From NCBI RefSeq assembly GCF_021532615.1, contig NZ_JAKGAQ010000002.1:720501-784500 (forward strand): 64,000 nucleotides of DNA, read 5' to 3'. The notes under the pieces are model-generated. The model saw only the letters and a program-made list of their open reading frames with translations. It had not been told where the DNA came from and made no database searches. Every line of letters starts with the position of its first letter. Position 1 is the stretch's first letter. The stretch is from Octadecabacter dasysiphoniae (GTDB lineage: Bacteria; Pseudomonadota; Alphaproteobacteria; Rhodobacterales; Rhodobacteraceae). The position numbers were made by a program, and so were the translations under genes. Positions 18,717 to 27,153 of the stretch are shown piece by piece.

Positions 18717-20105
18717 TTAAGCCTGTGTTATCGGCGTATTGTCACCCAGCGCCCCGCGCGCCTTTTCGACTTTTGCTTCGATCACGGATCGGGGCCATTC
18801 AACGCTGACAATAGCCCCGCCCCGTTTGTCGGACAGTGCGCGCGCAGCGCCATTGGCAAATTGCAATTTTGCGCCGGATCGTTCCAGCAATGTTTTTGCG
18901 ATGAACAAACCCAACCCCATGCCTTCATAACCGGGGCGCTGGGCGCGTGTTACGTCGTTCCGGCGTCGCCGCACAAAAGGATCACCAATGCGGCCCAACA
19001 CCGAGGATGGGAAACCGGGCCCGTCGTCTTTGATCTGGATTAGGATATTGTCTGCGGTCCAGCTGACTTCGATCAAAACGCGGTCCATTGCGAAATCTAC
19101 CGCATTCTGGACGAGGTTCCGGATACCGTGAATCACTTCCGGACGGCGGTAGATATCCGGCTGGCGAGGCGCGCCTTCGTCCGCTGGCAGAATTGAAAAG
19201 GTCACGGTCTTGCCGCGTTCGAGATGTGGTTCGCTCGCCTCGCGGATGACGGTTTCTATCGGGGCGTGGCGCATGAGGTGGTCTTCTTTGCCGACGCGCC
19301 CCATTGATCGTAAAATATCGCGACATCGATCCGCCTGTGCACGGATCAGCATCGCGTCTTCTTTCATTTCGTCATTGTCATCAAGCTCGTCGATCAGTTC
19401 ACTGCTGACCAGTTTGATTGTTGCCAACGGTGTCCCCAATTCATGGGCGGCGGCGGCAACGACCCCACCAAGATCTGTCAGCTTTTGTTCCCGCGCGAGG
19501 GCGATTTGCGTGGCGACCAAAGCTTCGCCCATGGATAGGGTTTCTTGGGTTACTTGGCGGGCATAGATTCCCACAAAAACGACGCCGATCACCAGCGATA
19601 ACCAAAACCCGAAAACGAACAGTTCCGGCAGGATAAGAGGAACACCAGAAGCTGTCAGGATCGGCAGGCTTTGGAACCGCAACAGGGTAACAACTGCCAA
19701 AGCAATCGCACCTAGAATGAGGGTACTGCGCAGCGGCAGGATGGTCGACGCAACAGTAATCGGCGCGAGGATCAGCAATGCGAACGGATTGTTCAACCCC
19801 CCCGTCAGATATAGCAGCATGCCAAGTTGAAGGAGGTCAAAACCGATCATCAGGTCCGCTTCGCCTTCGGACAGGCGGCGGTTTTCCGGGAACAGAAATA
19901 CAGAGATCACATTCGCCAGAACAGGCATGCCGATCACGATTGCGATCAGCCCGATTTCAAGTGTGAACTGATAGATATAGACTGCTGCCAGCACCGCACC
20001 GATCTGGCCGACCACTGCGAACCAGCGCAGCATGACCAGCGTACGCAGACGGACCCAATTGCTGCGTTGGTCGTTCAAAAATAGATCATGTTCGATCTGC
20101 GCCAT
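18717..20105 (-). CDS. regB: Redox-sensing histidine kinase RegB/PrrB
   Basis: Sensor of the RegB-RegA system that controls photosynthesis, carbon fixation and respiration genes when oxygen falls. Six N-terminal membrane segments surround the quinone-binding loop GGLNNPFALLILAP (residues 102-115). The H-box AAAAHELGTPLATIKL has the phosphorylated His at 221. The redox-active Cys lies in RCRDILRSMGR at 261. The ATPase motifs DDGPGFP and GMGLGLFIAKTLLE follow. At 462 residues it has the family length when started at ATG 20105, which has AGGA upstream; an in-frame TTG lies 60 bases earlier. Divergent from senC-regA. Confidence 0.96.
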   Translation of the reverse strand: MAQIEHDLFLNDQRSNWVRLRTLVMLRWFAVVGQIGAVLAAVYIYQFTLEIGLIAIVIGMPVLANVISVFLFPENRRLSEGEADLMIGFDLLQLGMLLYLTGGLNNPFALLILAPITVASTILPLRSTLILGAIALAVVTLLRFQSLPILTASGVPLILPELFVFGFWLSLVIGVVFVGIYARQVTQETLSMGEALVATQIALAREQKLTDLGGVVAAAAHELGTPLATIKLVSSELIDELDDNDEMKEDAMLIRAQADRCRDILRSMGRVGKEDHLMRHAPIETVIREASEPHLERGKTVTFSILPADEGAPRQPDIYRRPEVIHGIRNLVQNAVDFAMDRVLIEVSWTADNILIQIKDDGPGFPSSVLGRIGDPFVRRRRNDVTRAQRPGYEGMGLGLFIAKTLLERSGAKLQFANGAARALSDKRGGAIVSVEWPRSVIEAKVEKARGALGDNTPITQA

Positions 20106-20191
20106 AATGTCCTGTGACCCGATTGTGACTTTACCTTTTACATGGTGCGCATATTCAGACGTCAACCGCGACCAATTTTGTGGAGAACATC

Positions 20192-20809
20192 ATGTCGAAG
20201 ACCTACGCAATCGCTGCAGGAGCCGTTGTTGTTGCCCTTTTGGGGGGTACGTTTGCAGCAACCCAGATGGGTAAGTCCGATGATATTTTTGCCGGATGCC
20301 GTGCCAGCCAGGCCGCAGGGGGCGCCATTGGTGGCCCGTTCGAGCTTGTTGATGAAACGGGCGCGACTGTCACGGATGCTGATGTGATTACGGGCCCGAC
20401 GCTGATTTATTTCGGCTACACCTTCTGCCCTGATGTCTGCCCGCTGGACAACATGCGGAACGCGCAAGCGGTCGATATTCTGGACGATGCAGGGGTAGAG
20501 GTGACGCCTGTTTTCATCTCGATCGATCCGGAACGCGATACGGTTGATGTGGTGCGCGACTTTACCGATAATTTCCATGACAGAATGCTTGGCCTGACGG
20601 GTTCACCCGAACAGGTGCGTGCCGCGTCACAAGCGTACCGGACCTATTACGCCAAGCAGGACGCAGAGGATGAATACTACCTCGTGGATCATACGACGAT
20701 GTCCTACCTTGTCTTCCCTGAGCATGGTTTCCAGGAGTTCTATCGCCGCGACGTCACACCAGAGCAAATGGCCGAAAGCCTGAGCTGTTTTGTTGACGCT
20801 GCAAGTTAG
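20192..20809 (+). CDS. senC: SCO1/SenC/PrrC copper chaperone
   Basis: 205-residue membrane-anchored thioredoxin-fold protein that helps assemble the CuA site of cytochrome oxidase and, in Rhodobacter, influences RegB signalling. An N-terminal anchor lies at about residues 4-22. The copper-binding motif FCPDVCP is near residue 80, and the partner His lies in VDHTTMSYLVFP near residue 170. ATG 20192 has GGAGA seven bases upstream. It is divergent from regB and lies 74 bases ahead of regA, the order found in Rhodobacter (regB / senC-regA). Confidence 0.94.
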   Translation: MSKTYAIAAGAVVVALLGGTFAATQMGKSDDIFAGCRASQAAGGAIGGPFELVDETGATVTDADVITGPTLIYFGYTFCPDVCPLDNMRNAQAVDILDDAGVEVTPVFISIDPERDTVDVVRDFTDNFHDRMLGLTGSPEQVRAASQAYRTYYAKQDAEDEYYLVDHTTMSYLVFPEHGFQEFYRRDVTPEQMAESLSCFVDAAS

Positions 20810-20883
20810 TTTGTTAGATGCAAAATTTGACCGACCCCCCAATGAGCACTACCTTTTGCTACGAATATTAAGGGGAAGACACG

Positions 20884-21429
20884 ATGGAACTGCATGATCT
20901 TGGCGAAGACCCGTCCCTTTTGTTGGTGGATGACGATGAACCGTTTTTACGTCGTCTGGCAAAGGCGATGGAGAAACGTGGATTCAGTGTTGAAACAGCC
21001 GATAGCGTTGCTGCGGGTAAGGCCATCGCAACGGCCCGCCCGCCGGCCTACGCGGTGGTTGATCTGCGGCTAGAAGACGGCACCGGGCTCGATGTGGTTG
21101 AGACGCTGCGCGAACGCCGCCCCGAGGCGCGGATCGTTGTGCTGACCGGTTATGGTGCCATCGCGACAGCCGTTGCTGCCGTCAAGATTGGCGCGACAGA
21201 TTATCTGTCAAAACCTGCCGATGCGACGGACGTGACCAACGCGCTTTTGGCGACAGGGGACGAGCTTCCTCCGCCGCCTGAAAACCCGATGAGCGCGGAT
21301 CGCGTGCGGTGGGAACACATCCAGCGTGTGTATGAATTATGCGATCGCAACGTGTCTGAAACGGCGCGGCGTTTGAACATGCACCGCCGGACGTTGCAGC
21401 GCATTCTGGCGAAGCGCAGCCCGCGTTAA
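20884..21429 (+). CDS. regA: Photosynthesis and redox response regulator RegA/PrrA
   Basis: DNA-binding partner of RegB, 181 residues. The receiver domain has the acidic pocket VDDDE at 15-19, the phospho-acceptor Asp60 in VVDLRLEDG, and the Lys in YLSKPAD. A proline-rich hinge ELPPPPENP leads to a Fis-type helix-turn-helix, NVSETARRLNMHRRTLQRIL, at the C-terminus. This helix is nearly invariant in alphaproteobacterial RegA. Known targets include puf, puc, bch and cbb operons. Here the regulator is encoded about 22 kb from the puf-bch-crt cluster. Confidence 0.97.
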   Translation: MELHDLGEDPSLLLVDDDEPFLRRLAKAMEKRGFSVETADSVAAGKAIATARPPAYAVVDLRLEDGTGLDVVETLRERRPEARIVVLTGYGAIATAVAAVKIGATDYLSKPADATDVTNALLATGDELPPPPENPMSADRVRWEHIQRVYELCDRNVSETARRLNMHRRTLQRILAKRSPR

Positions 21430-21456
21430 CACTTTCCGAAACCCAAGAAATCCGGC

Positions 21457-21511
21457 GTATGGGTTCAGTATGGTTCCGGTATGGGTTTGATATGGGTCAG
21501 GATGTGGCTTC
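21457..21511. repeat. 11-bp tandem repeat, five imperfect units
   Basis: Five successive 11-base units follow the pattern GTATGGGTTCR: GTATGGGTTCA, GTATGGTTCCG, GTATGGGTTTG, ATATGGGTCAG and GATGTGGCTTC. The first three are closest to each other and the last is degenerate and enters the LysR gene's end. The block fills the gap between the convergent regA and LysR genes. Eleven bases is about one helical turn. No function can be assigned. Confidence 0.7.
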
Positions 21512-22372
21512 GGACCTTAACCATTTGACGAATATGTCCCTTGTCGGGGATATAACCTCTGGTCGGGTGAGGATGTGATAGGCGATGTCACTGTCCTGTT
21601 CGGCGCAGAGTTCGACGAATGCGCCTGACGCGATATAGGGGGCCGCAATCGGGGCGGGCTGGACAGTGATGCCGAGGCCCGCGCGCGCGGCTTCGCGCGA
21701 AAGCTGGCCGGTGGGAAACATGGTGACGCATTCTTCGTCCAGATCGATGCCGTTGGCGCAAATCCAGAACCGTTCTTCTGAGCGAGTCCCGTCCATGAGC
21801 CAGCGCAACCCCTTGAGGTCTGACAGGCAATCGATTTTGCGTCCTTCGACATAGCTTGGCGCGGCGACGGCAACGTGTCCGGCGGGCATCAGCGGCGTGG
21901 AAGACACGCCAGCCCAGCCGCCTTTGCCGTAGCGAATTGCGACGTCGATATTATCGCGGCGCAGATCGACGAGGGTCATGGCTGGTACAAGTTCGACTTC
22001 TATTTCGGGGTGCTGATTCCAAAAACTACCGATGCGGGGCATCAGCCAGTTGGCGGCCAGCGATGGTGTCACCGCAACACGGATCGCGCGGGTTTGGGAT
22101 TGATCCAGCAGATCATGGGACGCTGTGGCGATAAGGCCAAAGGCCTCGGAGAGGGAATCGGATAATGCGCGGCCTTCCGGTGTGACGGACATGCCGCGCC
22201 CGTCGCGTTGCATCAAGGATTGCCCGAAGTGGTCTTCGAGGGCGCGAACGTGTTGGGCGATGGCCGCATGGGTGACGTTCAAATCACGTGCAGCGGCCGA
22301 AAAGCTGCCGTGACGGGCGGCGGCCTCAAATGCGCGCAGGGCCGCGAGGGAGGGGATATCGTTCCAATTCAT
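21497..22372 (-). CDS. LysR-type regulator, candidate HvrB
   Basis: 291-residue LysR regulator of the GcvA-like group. The N-terminal winged helix contains LRAFEAAARHGSFSAAARDL and NVTHAAIAQHVRALE, and the effector domain starts near residue 92 with RAIRVAVTPSLAANWL. In Rhodobacter capsulatus the reg locus carries hvrB, a LysR gene that activates ahcY in low light. Here a LysR gene sits between regA and ahcY in the same way, so HvrB is a reasonable guess, but I cannot confirm orthology. It is convergent with regA. Confidence 0.8.
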   Translation of the reverse strand: MNWNDIPSLAALRAFEAAARHGSFSAAARDLNVTHAAIAQHVRALEDHFGQSLMQRDGRGMSVTPEGRALSDSLSEAFGLIATASHDLLDQSQTRAIRVAVTPSLAANWLMPRIGSFWNQHPEIEVELVPAMTLVDLRRDNIDVAIRYGKGGWAGVSSTPLMPAGHVAVAAPSYVEGRKIDCLSDLKGLRWLMDGTRSEERFWICANGIDLDEECVTMFPTGQLSREAARAGLGITVQPAPIAAPYIASGAFVELCAEQDSDIAYHILTRPEVISPTRDIFVKWLRSEATS

Positions 22373-22469
22373 TTGAAAGCTAGGCTAACACATCGAAATT
22401 CTTCCTGACTAGGGGGAATCGGTATGAGCGTTTATCTGTTGGCTATCAACATAACCAATGGAGGCGAAT

Positions 22470-22622
22470 ATGTTCACTTTACTAGCAGATGCCATGTATA
22501 CCGCGACACTTGCCCGACGCGGCAACAAGATTCCCGAGCACCTGAAAACCCATGCGGATCGTCATGTGCCGGAACATGAACGCAAGCGGCATCCCCACAA
22601 CCCTTATCGCGATCTTTGGTAG
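22470..22622 (+). CDS. Small conserved-looking hypothetical protein (50 aa)
   Basis: A 50-codon frame starting MFTLLADAMYTATLARRGNK, with GGAGG seven bases ahead of the ATG. The product has a short hydrophobic start, then a strongly basic and His-rich half (VPEHERKRHPHNPYRDLW). I do not recognise the family. The strong ribosome binding site and its place directly divergent from the LysR gene argue that it is real. LysR regulators often control a divergent neighbour, and a short GTTG-N5-CAAC inverted repeat lies at 22438-22450 in the gap. Confidence 0.6.
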   Translation: MFTLLADAMYTATLARRGNKIPEHLKTHADRHVPEHERKRHPHNPYRDLW

Positions 22623-22667
22623 GGGTGTGGACGGGGCGGCAATCATCCCTGTGCGCCGCCCCGTTCG

Positions 22668-23141
22668 TTAAAGAGTGTAACGTTTCACAATGCGATCAAC
22701 CGTCGTGCCGTCGCGGCGGGTGTGGTCGTCTTTCCAGATGGTGTCGGGTTCGAACCCCATTTTGGAATAATACGCGAGGCCGCCTGTATTATCAGACGTG
22801 ATTTTCGCAAGGATCGCCGTGCCGCCATGGGCGCGACAATCAGCCAGCGTTTTGGCGAAGATCGCATGGCCCGCACCACGGGCCGGATTTTGCTGATCGG
22901 TAAAGCTGCCGATGGAATAGAGGCCATCCCCGATATCGAACGCCGCCTGAAACCCCACAAGACGGGTGCCCAGTAGCACTACGTTCGTCACCGGCGGTTC
23001 ATCAAGATAATGATCGGCGAAGTGGGGTTCTGTGTAGGGGTCTTCGTACGCCGTTGACCCGCCAAGGGCGATAATATGATTGATGATTTCGACGCAAGCG
23101 GGGACGTCGTTGCGGTGCATATCGCGGACATCGAATGTCAT
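22668..23141 (-). CDS. GNAT family N-acetyltransferase
   Basis: 157-residue GNAT protein. The acetyl-CoA binding region is QNPARGAGHAIFAKTLADCR around residues 83-102, a variant of the Q/RxxGxG/A motif. It is followed by the conserved SDNTGGLAYYSKMGFEP block. The substrate is unknown. The ATG overlaps the stop of the HD-domain gene (ATGA), so the two are probably co-translated. Confidence 0.85.
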   Translation of the reverse strand: MTFDVRDMHRNDVPACVEIINHIIALGGSTAYEDPYTEPHFADHYLDEPPVTNVVLLGTRLVGFQAAFDIGDGLYSIGSFTDQQNPARGAGHAIFAKTLADCRAHGGTAILAKITSDNTGGLAYYSKMGFEPDTIWKDDHTRRDGTTVDRIVKRYTL

Positions 23142-23728
23142 AAAAGCTCCATCAGAGTGGCGTGTCGTGTGGTGAAATCCTGACGCACGTCTAGCGGTGG
23201 GCGCAGCTGGATTTTGGCGTTTTTGGCTAAGTTAGGGTCTGGTTTTCCGAAAAATTTGTCCGCTTCGGCGACGGTGAAGCCTGCGATTTGCACAGCCTCA
23301 AGCCAAGCGCTGATTTTGTCGGCTTTCTTGATTTGTTTCTTGATGGCGGGGGGCACTTGCGCGGGGAGGCCAAAGCGGATGTGGATCGCGGCCATGAGCC
23401 TATCGTCCAGCGTTTCATAGCCGGGACCAACGGCGGCCTTAACCGGGCTGATCATATCGCCAATCACATATTCGGGCGCATCGTGCAGCAGCGCGGCAAG
23501 CTGCCATTTGACCGGTGCCTTGGGGTTCATCGCGGTGAAAATCTGTTCCACCAACAGCGAATGTTCGGCGACGGAATAGGCGAAATCCCCCATCGTCTGA
23601 CCATTCCAGCGCGCCACAAACGCAAGGCCGTGCGCGATGTCTTCGATTTCGACATCCATCGGGGTGGGGTCAAGCAGATCCAATCTGCGACCCGACAGCA
23701 TCCGCTGCCATGCACGGGGTTGTTTCAT
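23138..23728 (-). CDS. HD-domain phosphohydrolase (YfbR-like)
   Basis: 196-residue HD-superfamily protein. The metal ligands are visible as H in SVAEHSLLVEQ, the HD pair in LAALLHDAPEYVIGDM, and a downstream D in KKADKISAWLEAV. This pattern resembles YfbR-type 5'-nucleotidases and related HD hydrolases, so a nucleotide is a likely substrate, without proof. It is translationally coupled to the GNAT gene and divergent from ahcY, with about 110 bases between the starts. Confidence 0.82.
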   Translation of the reverse strand: MKQPRAWQRMLSGRRLDLLDPTPMDVEIEDIAHGLAFVARWNGQTMGDFAYSVAEHSLLVEQIFTAMNPKAPVKWQLAALLHDAPEYVIGDMISPVKAAVGPGYETLDDRLMAAIHIRFGLPAQVPPAIKKQIKKADKISAWLEAVQIAGFTVAEADKFFGKPDPNLAKNAKIQLRPPLDVRQDFTTRHATLMELL

Positions 23729-23838
23729 CGATGTGACCTTTCAAATGAGCCGCGACCCTATGGCCTGACCCAGTCCATTGTCGAGACCCCACGGCGGTGC
23801 TATGTGCATCGCAAATGACATCCCGAGGAGAGCGGCTT

Positions 23839-25227
23839 ATGGCCAAGGATTACATCGTTAAAGACATCGCGCTTGCCAGCTTTGGCCGCAAGGAACTGGA
23901 CATTGCAGAAACAGAAATGCCGGGCCTGATGGCGTGCCGCGCCGAGTTCGGTGAAAGCAAGCCGTTGAAAGGTGCGCGGATTGTCGGATCGTTGCATATG
24001 ACGATCCAGACGGCTGTTCTGATTGAAACACTGGTTGAGCTGGGCGCCGATGTGCGCTGGGCGTCGTGCAACATCTTTTCCACGCAAGACCACGCGGCGG
24101 CGGCGATTGCCGAAGGCGGCACGCCAGTATTCGCGATCAAGGGTCAGAGCCTTGAGGAGCATTGGGATTATCTTGATAAATCCTTTGCGTTCCCCGATGG
24201 CGCGAACATGATTTTGGACGATGGCGGCGACGCGACGCTGTACATTCTTTTGGGTGCGCGCATGGAAGCCGGCGAAGACGTGCTGGCCGTTCCGACATCC
24301 GAAGAAGAAGCCGTGATCAAAGAGCAGATCAAAAAGCGCATGGCGCTGTCGCCCGGTTGGTTCACCAAAACACGTGGTGATATTCAGGGCGTTTCCGAGG
24401 AAACAACAACGGGCGTTCACCGCCTGTATGATCTGCACAAGAACGGCCAGCTGCCCTTCCCTGCGATCAACGTGAACGATTCTGTGACCAAGTCGAAGTT
24501 TGACAACAAATACGGCTGTAAAGAGAGCCTTGTGGACGGTATCCGCCGCGCGACGGACACCATGATGGCCGGTAAAGTTGCGGTTGTGATGGGGTACGGC
24601 GATGTGGGCAAAGGATCTGCTGCGTCATTGGCGGGGGCCGGTGCGCGTGTGATCGTGACCGAAGTTGACCCCATCTGCGCGCTTCAGGCGGCGATGGACG
24701 GTTTTCAGGTGACGACGCTTGAAGATGTTATCGAAACGGCCGATCTGTTCATCACGACGACGGGCAACAAAGACGTGATCCGCATCGAACACATGCGCCG
24801 CATGAAAGACATGGCGATTGTTGGCAACATCGGCCACTTCGACAATGAAATTCAGGTTGCCGCGCTGAAGAACCACAAGTGGACGAACATCAAAGAACAG
24901 GTCGACATGATCGAGATGCCCAACGGGCACCGTTTGATCCTGCTGTCCGAGGGTCGTTTGTTGAACCTTGGTAACGCAACGGGCCACCCGTCTTTCGTGA
25001 TGTCTGCATCGTTCACGAACCAGGTTTTGGCGCAGATTGAATTGTGGACGAAGGGCGATGAATACCAGCCCGGCGTTTATATTCTGCCCAAGCATCTGGA
25101 CGAAAAAGTTGCGCGTCTGCATCTGGACCGCATCGGTGTGAAACTGTCCAAGCTTGATCCTGAACAGGCGGCATACATTGGCGTAACACCTGAAGGCCCG
25201 TTCAAGCCAGAGCATTACCGCTACTAA
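23839..25227 (+). CDS. ahcY: S-adenosylhomocysteine hydrolase
   Basis: Splits S-adenosylhomocysteine into adenosine and homocysteine, removing the product inhibitor of methyltransferases; bacteriochlorophyll and spheroidene synthesis both use SAM-dependent methylations. At 462 residues it has full length. The NAD site [15 protein letters not shown] is near residue 255. The substrate region [13 protein letters not shown] is near 54, and the protein ends in the family-typical [12 protein letters not shown] 23839 is preceded by GAGGAG. In Rhodobacter capsulatus ahcY lies near the reg locus under HvrB control, and the context here is similar. Confidence 0.97.
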   Translation: MAKDYIVKDIALASFGRKELDIAETEMPGLMACRAEFGESKPLKGARIVGSLHMTIQTAVLIETLVELGADVRWASCNIFSTQDHAAAAIAEGGTPVFAIKGQSLEEHWDYLDKSFAFPDGANMILDDGGDATLYILLGARMEAGEDVLAVPTSEEEAVIKEQIKKRMALSPGWFTKTRGDIQGVSEETTTGVHRLYDLHKNGQLPFPAINVNDSVTKSKFDNKYGCKESLVDGIRRATDTMMAGKVAVVMGYGDVGKGSAASLAGAGARVIVTEVDPICALQAAMDGFQVTTLEDVIETADLFITTTGNKDVIRIEHMRRMKDMAIVGNIGHFDNEIQVAALKNHKWTNIKEQVDMIEMPNGHRLILLSEGRLLNLGNATGHPSFVMSASFTNQVLAQIELWTKGDEYQPGVYILPKHLDEKVARLHLDRIGVKLSKLDPEQAAYIGVTPEGPFKPEHYRY

Positions 25228-25236
25228 GGGCGCGGC

Positions 25237-26019
25237 GTGACGCACGACCCCGAACATTCTGAGGAACGCGAGGCCGCCAAACGGCCTCGCGTTTCGCGTT
25301 GGGCGGTCTTTCGTTCTGTTGGCGGGGCGGTTTTATCGCTTGGTGTTATCGGGGCAATTGTGGGTGGGCTTTTGGCACTGTTTCACCCTGAGACGCCCCT
25401 GCCCGATCATTGGAACCCGACGACGCCGCTGGCCGTGGCAGCACCCGTTACACCGCTGACCACGTGGAAAATGCGCTTGGCGCTGGCCGATCCGGCACAG
25501 TGTGTTGCTGTGTTGGATGCCTCCGCGCAGGCCCGTTCCATGACCCCGCTTGAGGTGACGGACAACTGCCATGTGCGCAACCGCGTGCGGCTGTCCCAAA
25601 TTGGTGCGGCGCGCATTGATCCGATTGAAACATCTTGTGCCACGGCGTTGCGATTAGCCATGTGGGAACGCCACGGTGTCCAGCCTGCTGCGCGTGATAT
25701 TCTGGGCACCGACGTTACCGTGTTTCGCCAGATTGGCAGTTATAATTGCCGCCCCATTCGGACAAGCAACGGGAACAGCACGCGGTGGAGCACCCATTCC
25801 ACGGCCGATGCCATCGACATCACCGGATTTGATTTTGCCGATGGTCGCCGCGTTCGTTTAATCCGTGATTGGGATGGTGCCGGACCCGAAGCGGCGTTTC
25901 TGCGGGCAGCGAAGGACAGTGCGTGCACGTGGTTCGCAACGACCCTTAGCCCCGAATACAACGCCCTGCATGCGGACCATTTTCATTTGCAGGCGCGCGG
26001 CTGGGGCACGTGCCGATAA
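25237..26019 (+). CDS. Extensin-like family protein (M15-like fold)
   Basis: 260-residue protein with one membrane anchor at about residues 24-48. The extensin-like domain has the conserved core RTSNGNSTRWSTHSTADAID, then ITGFDF and LHADHFHLQARG; the His/Asp residues resemble the metal site of D-Ala-D-Ala peptidases of the M15 clan. A role in cell-wall processing is inferred. The GTG start has AAGGG upstream and lies 9 bases after ahcY. A perfect terminator-like hairpin occupies codons 11-19. Confidence 0.82.
   Translation: MTHDPEHSEEREAAKRPRVSRWAVFRSVGGAVLSLGVIGAIVGGLLALFHPETPLPDHWNPTTPLAVAAPVTPLTTWKMRLALADPAQCVAVLDASAQARSMTPLEVTDNCHVRNRVRLSQIGAARIDPIETSCATALRLAMWERHGVQPAARDILGTDVTVFRQIGSYNCRPIRTSNGNSTRWSTHSTADAIDITGFDFADGRRVRLIRDWDGAGPEAAFLRAAKDSACTWFATTLSPEYNALHADHFHLQARGWGTCR
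25267..25295 (+). terminator. Terminator-like hairpin after ahcY, inside the next gene
   Basis: A perfect 10-bp stem, CGCGAGGCCG (25267-25276) and CGGCCTCGCG (25282-25291), with loop CCAAA, is followed by TTT. It lies 40 bases after the ahcY stop but inside the predicted 5' end of the extensin-like gene. It could end most ahcY transcripts and lower expression of the downstream gene. Confidence 0.55.
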
Positions 26020-26126
26020 AGTGGCGGGGAACTTGGGCGTAGAATTTCCCTTTGAGATGGCGGGTTAAGGCATTAACCTATGCCACAGCGCCGAAATAAC
26101 CGGCCAAATCTAGGTGGGAGAATACC

Positions 26127-26468
26127 ATGAGCAAGCGTGATGACCTGATCGCAACCTATGCAGACGATTTGAAGAACAAGTGCGGCATGACGCCGGATAT
26201 GGACCTTTTGACGAAAGTGACGATTGGCTGCGGCCCTTCGATTTATAACGCTGATGCGTCCACGGTTGCCGGCAGCCAAGCGTCCGAGCTTGAGACAGTT
26301 AAGAACAACTTTTTGATCAAGAAACTGGGCCTTGCGGACGGTCCACAGCTGATGGAAGCCATCAATTCTGTGATCGAAACATACGGCAAATCCGAGCGTA
26401 ACAAGTACCGTGCCGTCGTTTATTACATGCTGACCAAGCATTTCGGCAAAGAATCCGTCTACGGCTAA
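26127..26468 (+). CDS. DUF2853 family protein
   Basis: 113-residue soluble helical protein of a family found in Rhodobacterales and some other bacteria, without known function. Recognisable parts are the start MSKRDDLIATYADDLK, the middle SIYNADASTVAGSQASELETV and the end YRAVVYYMLTKHFGKESVYG. The ATG has GGGAG at a good distance. It is monocistronic, with a strong terminator 20 bases downstream. Confidence 0.88.
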   Translation: MSKRDDLIATYADDLKNKCGMTPDMDLLTKVTIGCGPSIYNADASTVAGSQASELETVKNNFLIKKLGLADGPQLMEAINSVIETYGKSERNKYRAVVYYMLTKHFGKESVYG

Positions 26469-26488
26469 ATCGGCCCGATGACATCGCA

Positions 26489-26516
26489 ACGCCCGCCTTT
26501 ACCGGCGGGCGTTTTG
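26489..26516 (+). terminator. Rho-independent terminator of the DUF2853 gene
   Basis: An 8-bp G+C stem, CGCCCGCC (26490-26497) and GGCGGGCG (26504-26511), with a six-base loop, is followed by TTTTGCATTTT. It starts about 20 bases after the stop codon. Confidence 0.9.
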
Positions 26517-26519
26517 CAT

Positions 26520-26696
26520 TTTATATGTATCTTACGGGCTATTTGTTTGCGTGAAACCGATGCGGTCGGGTATCAGGTTCATGCGGCCAGGATGGCCCGG
26601 AACCAGTTTCAGATACACGTGTGGTGGCTTTGCGGAGTAACACGTGGGTGAGAGAAAGGGTCTGGGCGGGGTGCCCGGGCCCTTTCGCTATTTTCG
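26520..26696. other. Intergenic stretch with two hairpins, no recognised gene
   Basis: 177 bases between the DUF2853 terminator and the end of the DUF1761 gene hold no credible protein. Two inverted repeats are present. One is GGTTC...GAACC at 26576-26604 with an inner GGCC/GGCC. The other is GAAAGGG...CCCTTTC at 26654-26686 with an inner GGGC/GCCC, followed by CTATTTT. Two CACGTG palindromes occur between them. The second hairpin may end the minus-strand DUF1761 transcript or a small plus-strand RNA. Confidence 0.4.
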
Positions 26697-27092
26697 CTAC
26701 AGAAGTGTCAGGATCGCACCCATCAGCGCGCAACCGATCGTCGCATATCCGCCGTTGATCAGCGTAAGCCGCTGGGAATGCATCGAATATCCGTTAAACA
26801 GCGCGACCCAAGGTGTGACGAAGAACAAACCGATTCCTGCGCCCGACATCAAACCCTTTCCGAGTGTATCAATGCCCGCCGTCGCAAAGCTGTGGCGCAT
26901 CATACCTGCGACCAGAAGCAAGGAAATCGCGCAGGTGATGTAGGGCACCGGACTGCGCATGTTCTTGGGGTTGTTGTCGTCGTCCAGCGGCACTTTGCTG
27001 TCCGTTTTCCACGCATTCGAGAACACACCGTACCAAAACGCGCCGAACGCAAAACTTGCTGCGGCGCCAACGACGACTGCTAGAAATCCCAT
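26697..27092 (-). CDS. DUF1761 family membrane protein
   Basis: 131-residue membrane protein with four predicted spans (about residues 2-21, 50-66, 77-97 and 110-130). The family feature is an N-terminal helix followed by GAFWYGVFSNAWK. The function is unknown. It is a single gene with its ATG about 60 bases from the end of the EVE gene, on the same strand but downstream of it. Confidence 0.82.
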   Translation of the reverse strand: MGFLAVVVGAAASFAFGAFWYGVFSNAWKTDSKVPLDDDNNPKNMRSPVPYITCAISLLLVAGMMRHSFATAGIDTLGKGLMSGAGIGLFFVTPWVALFNGYSMHSQRLTLINGGYATIGCALMGAILTLL

Positions 27093-27153
27093 AAGACCCT
27101 CCCTTATTATTTGGCTATGGTGGGGGCAGTTTGGGCATTTTCAGGGTCTAACG

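Noticed and set aside
21457-21511. Short tandem repeat as a CRISPR array
   Set aside because: Units are contiguous 11-mers without spacers, and no cas genes are present.
23820-23841. CCGAGGAG-like sequence before ahcY resembling the start of an SAH riboswitch
   Set aside because: It is only the ribosome binding site. The longer conserved stems and pseudoknot of the SAH riboswitch are absent in the roughly 110-base leader.
24625-25257. Minus-strand open frame of about 210 codons opposite ahcY
   Set aside because: It is a mirror of a strongly conserved gene with regular codon use; the product matches nothing.
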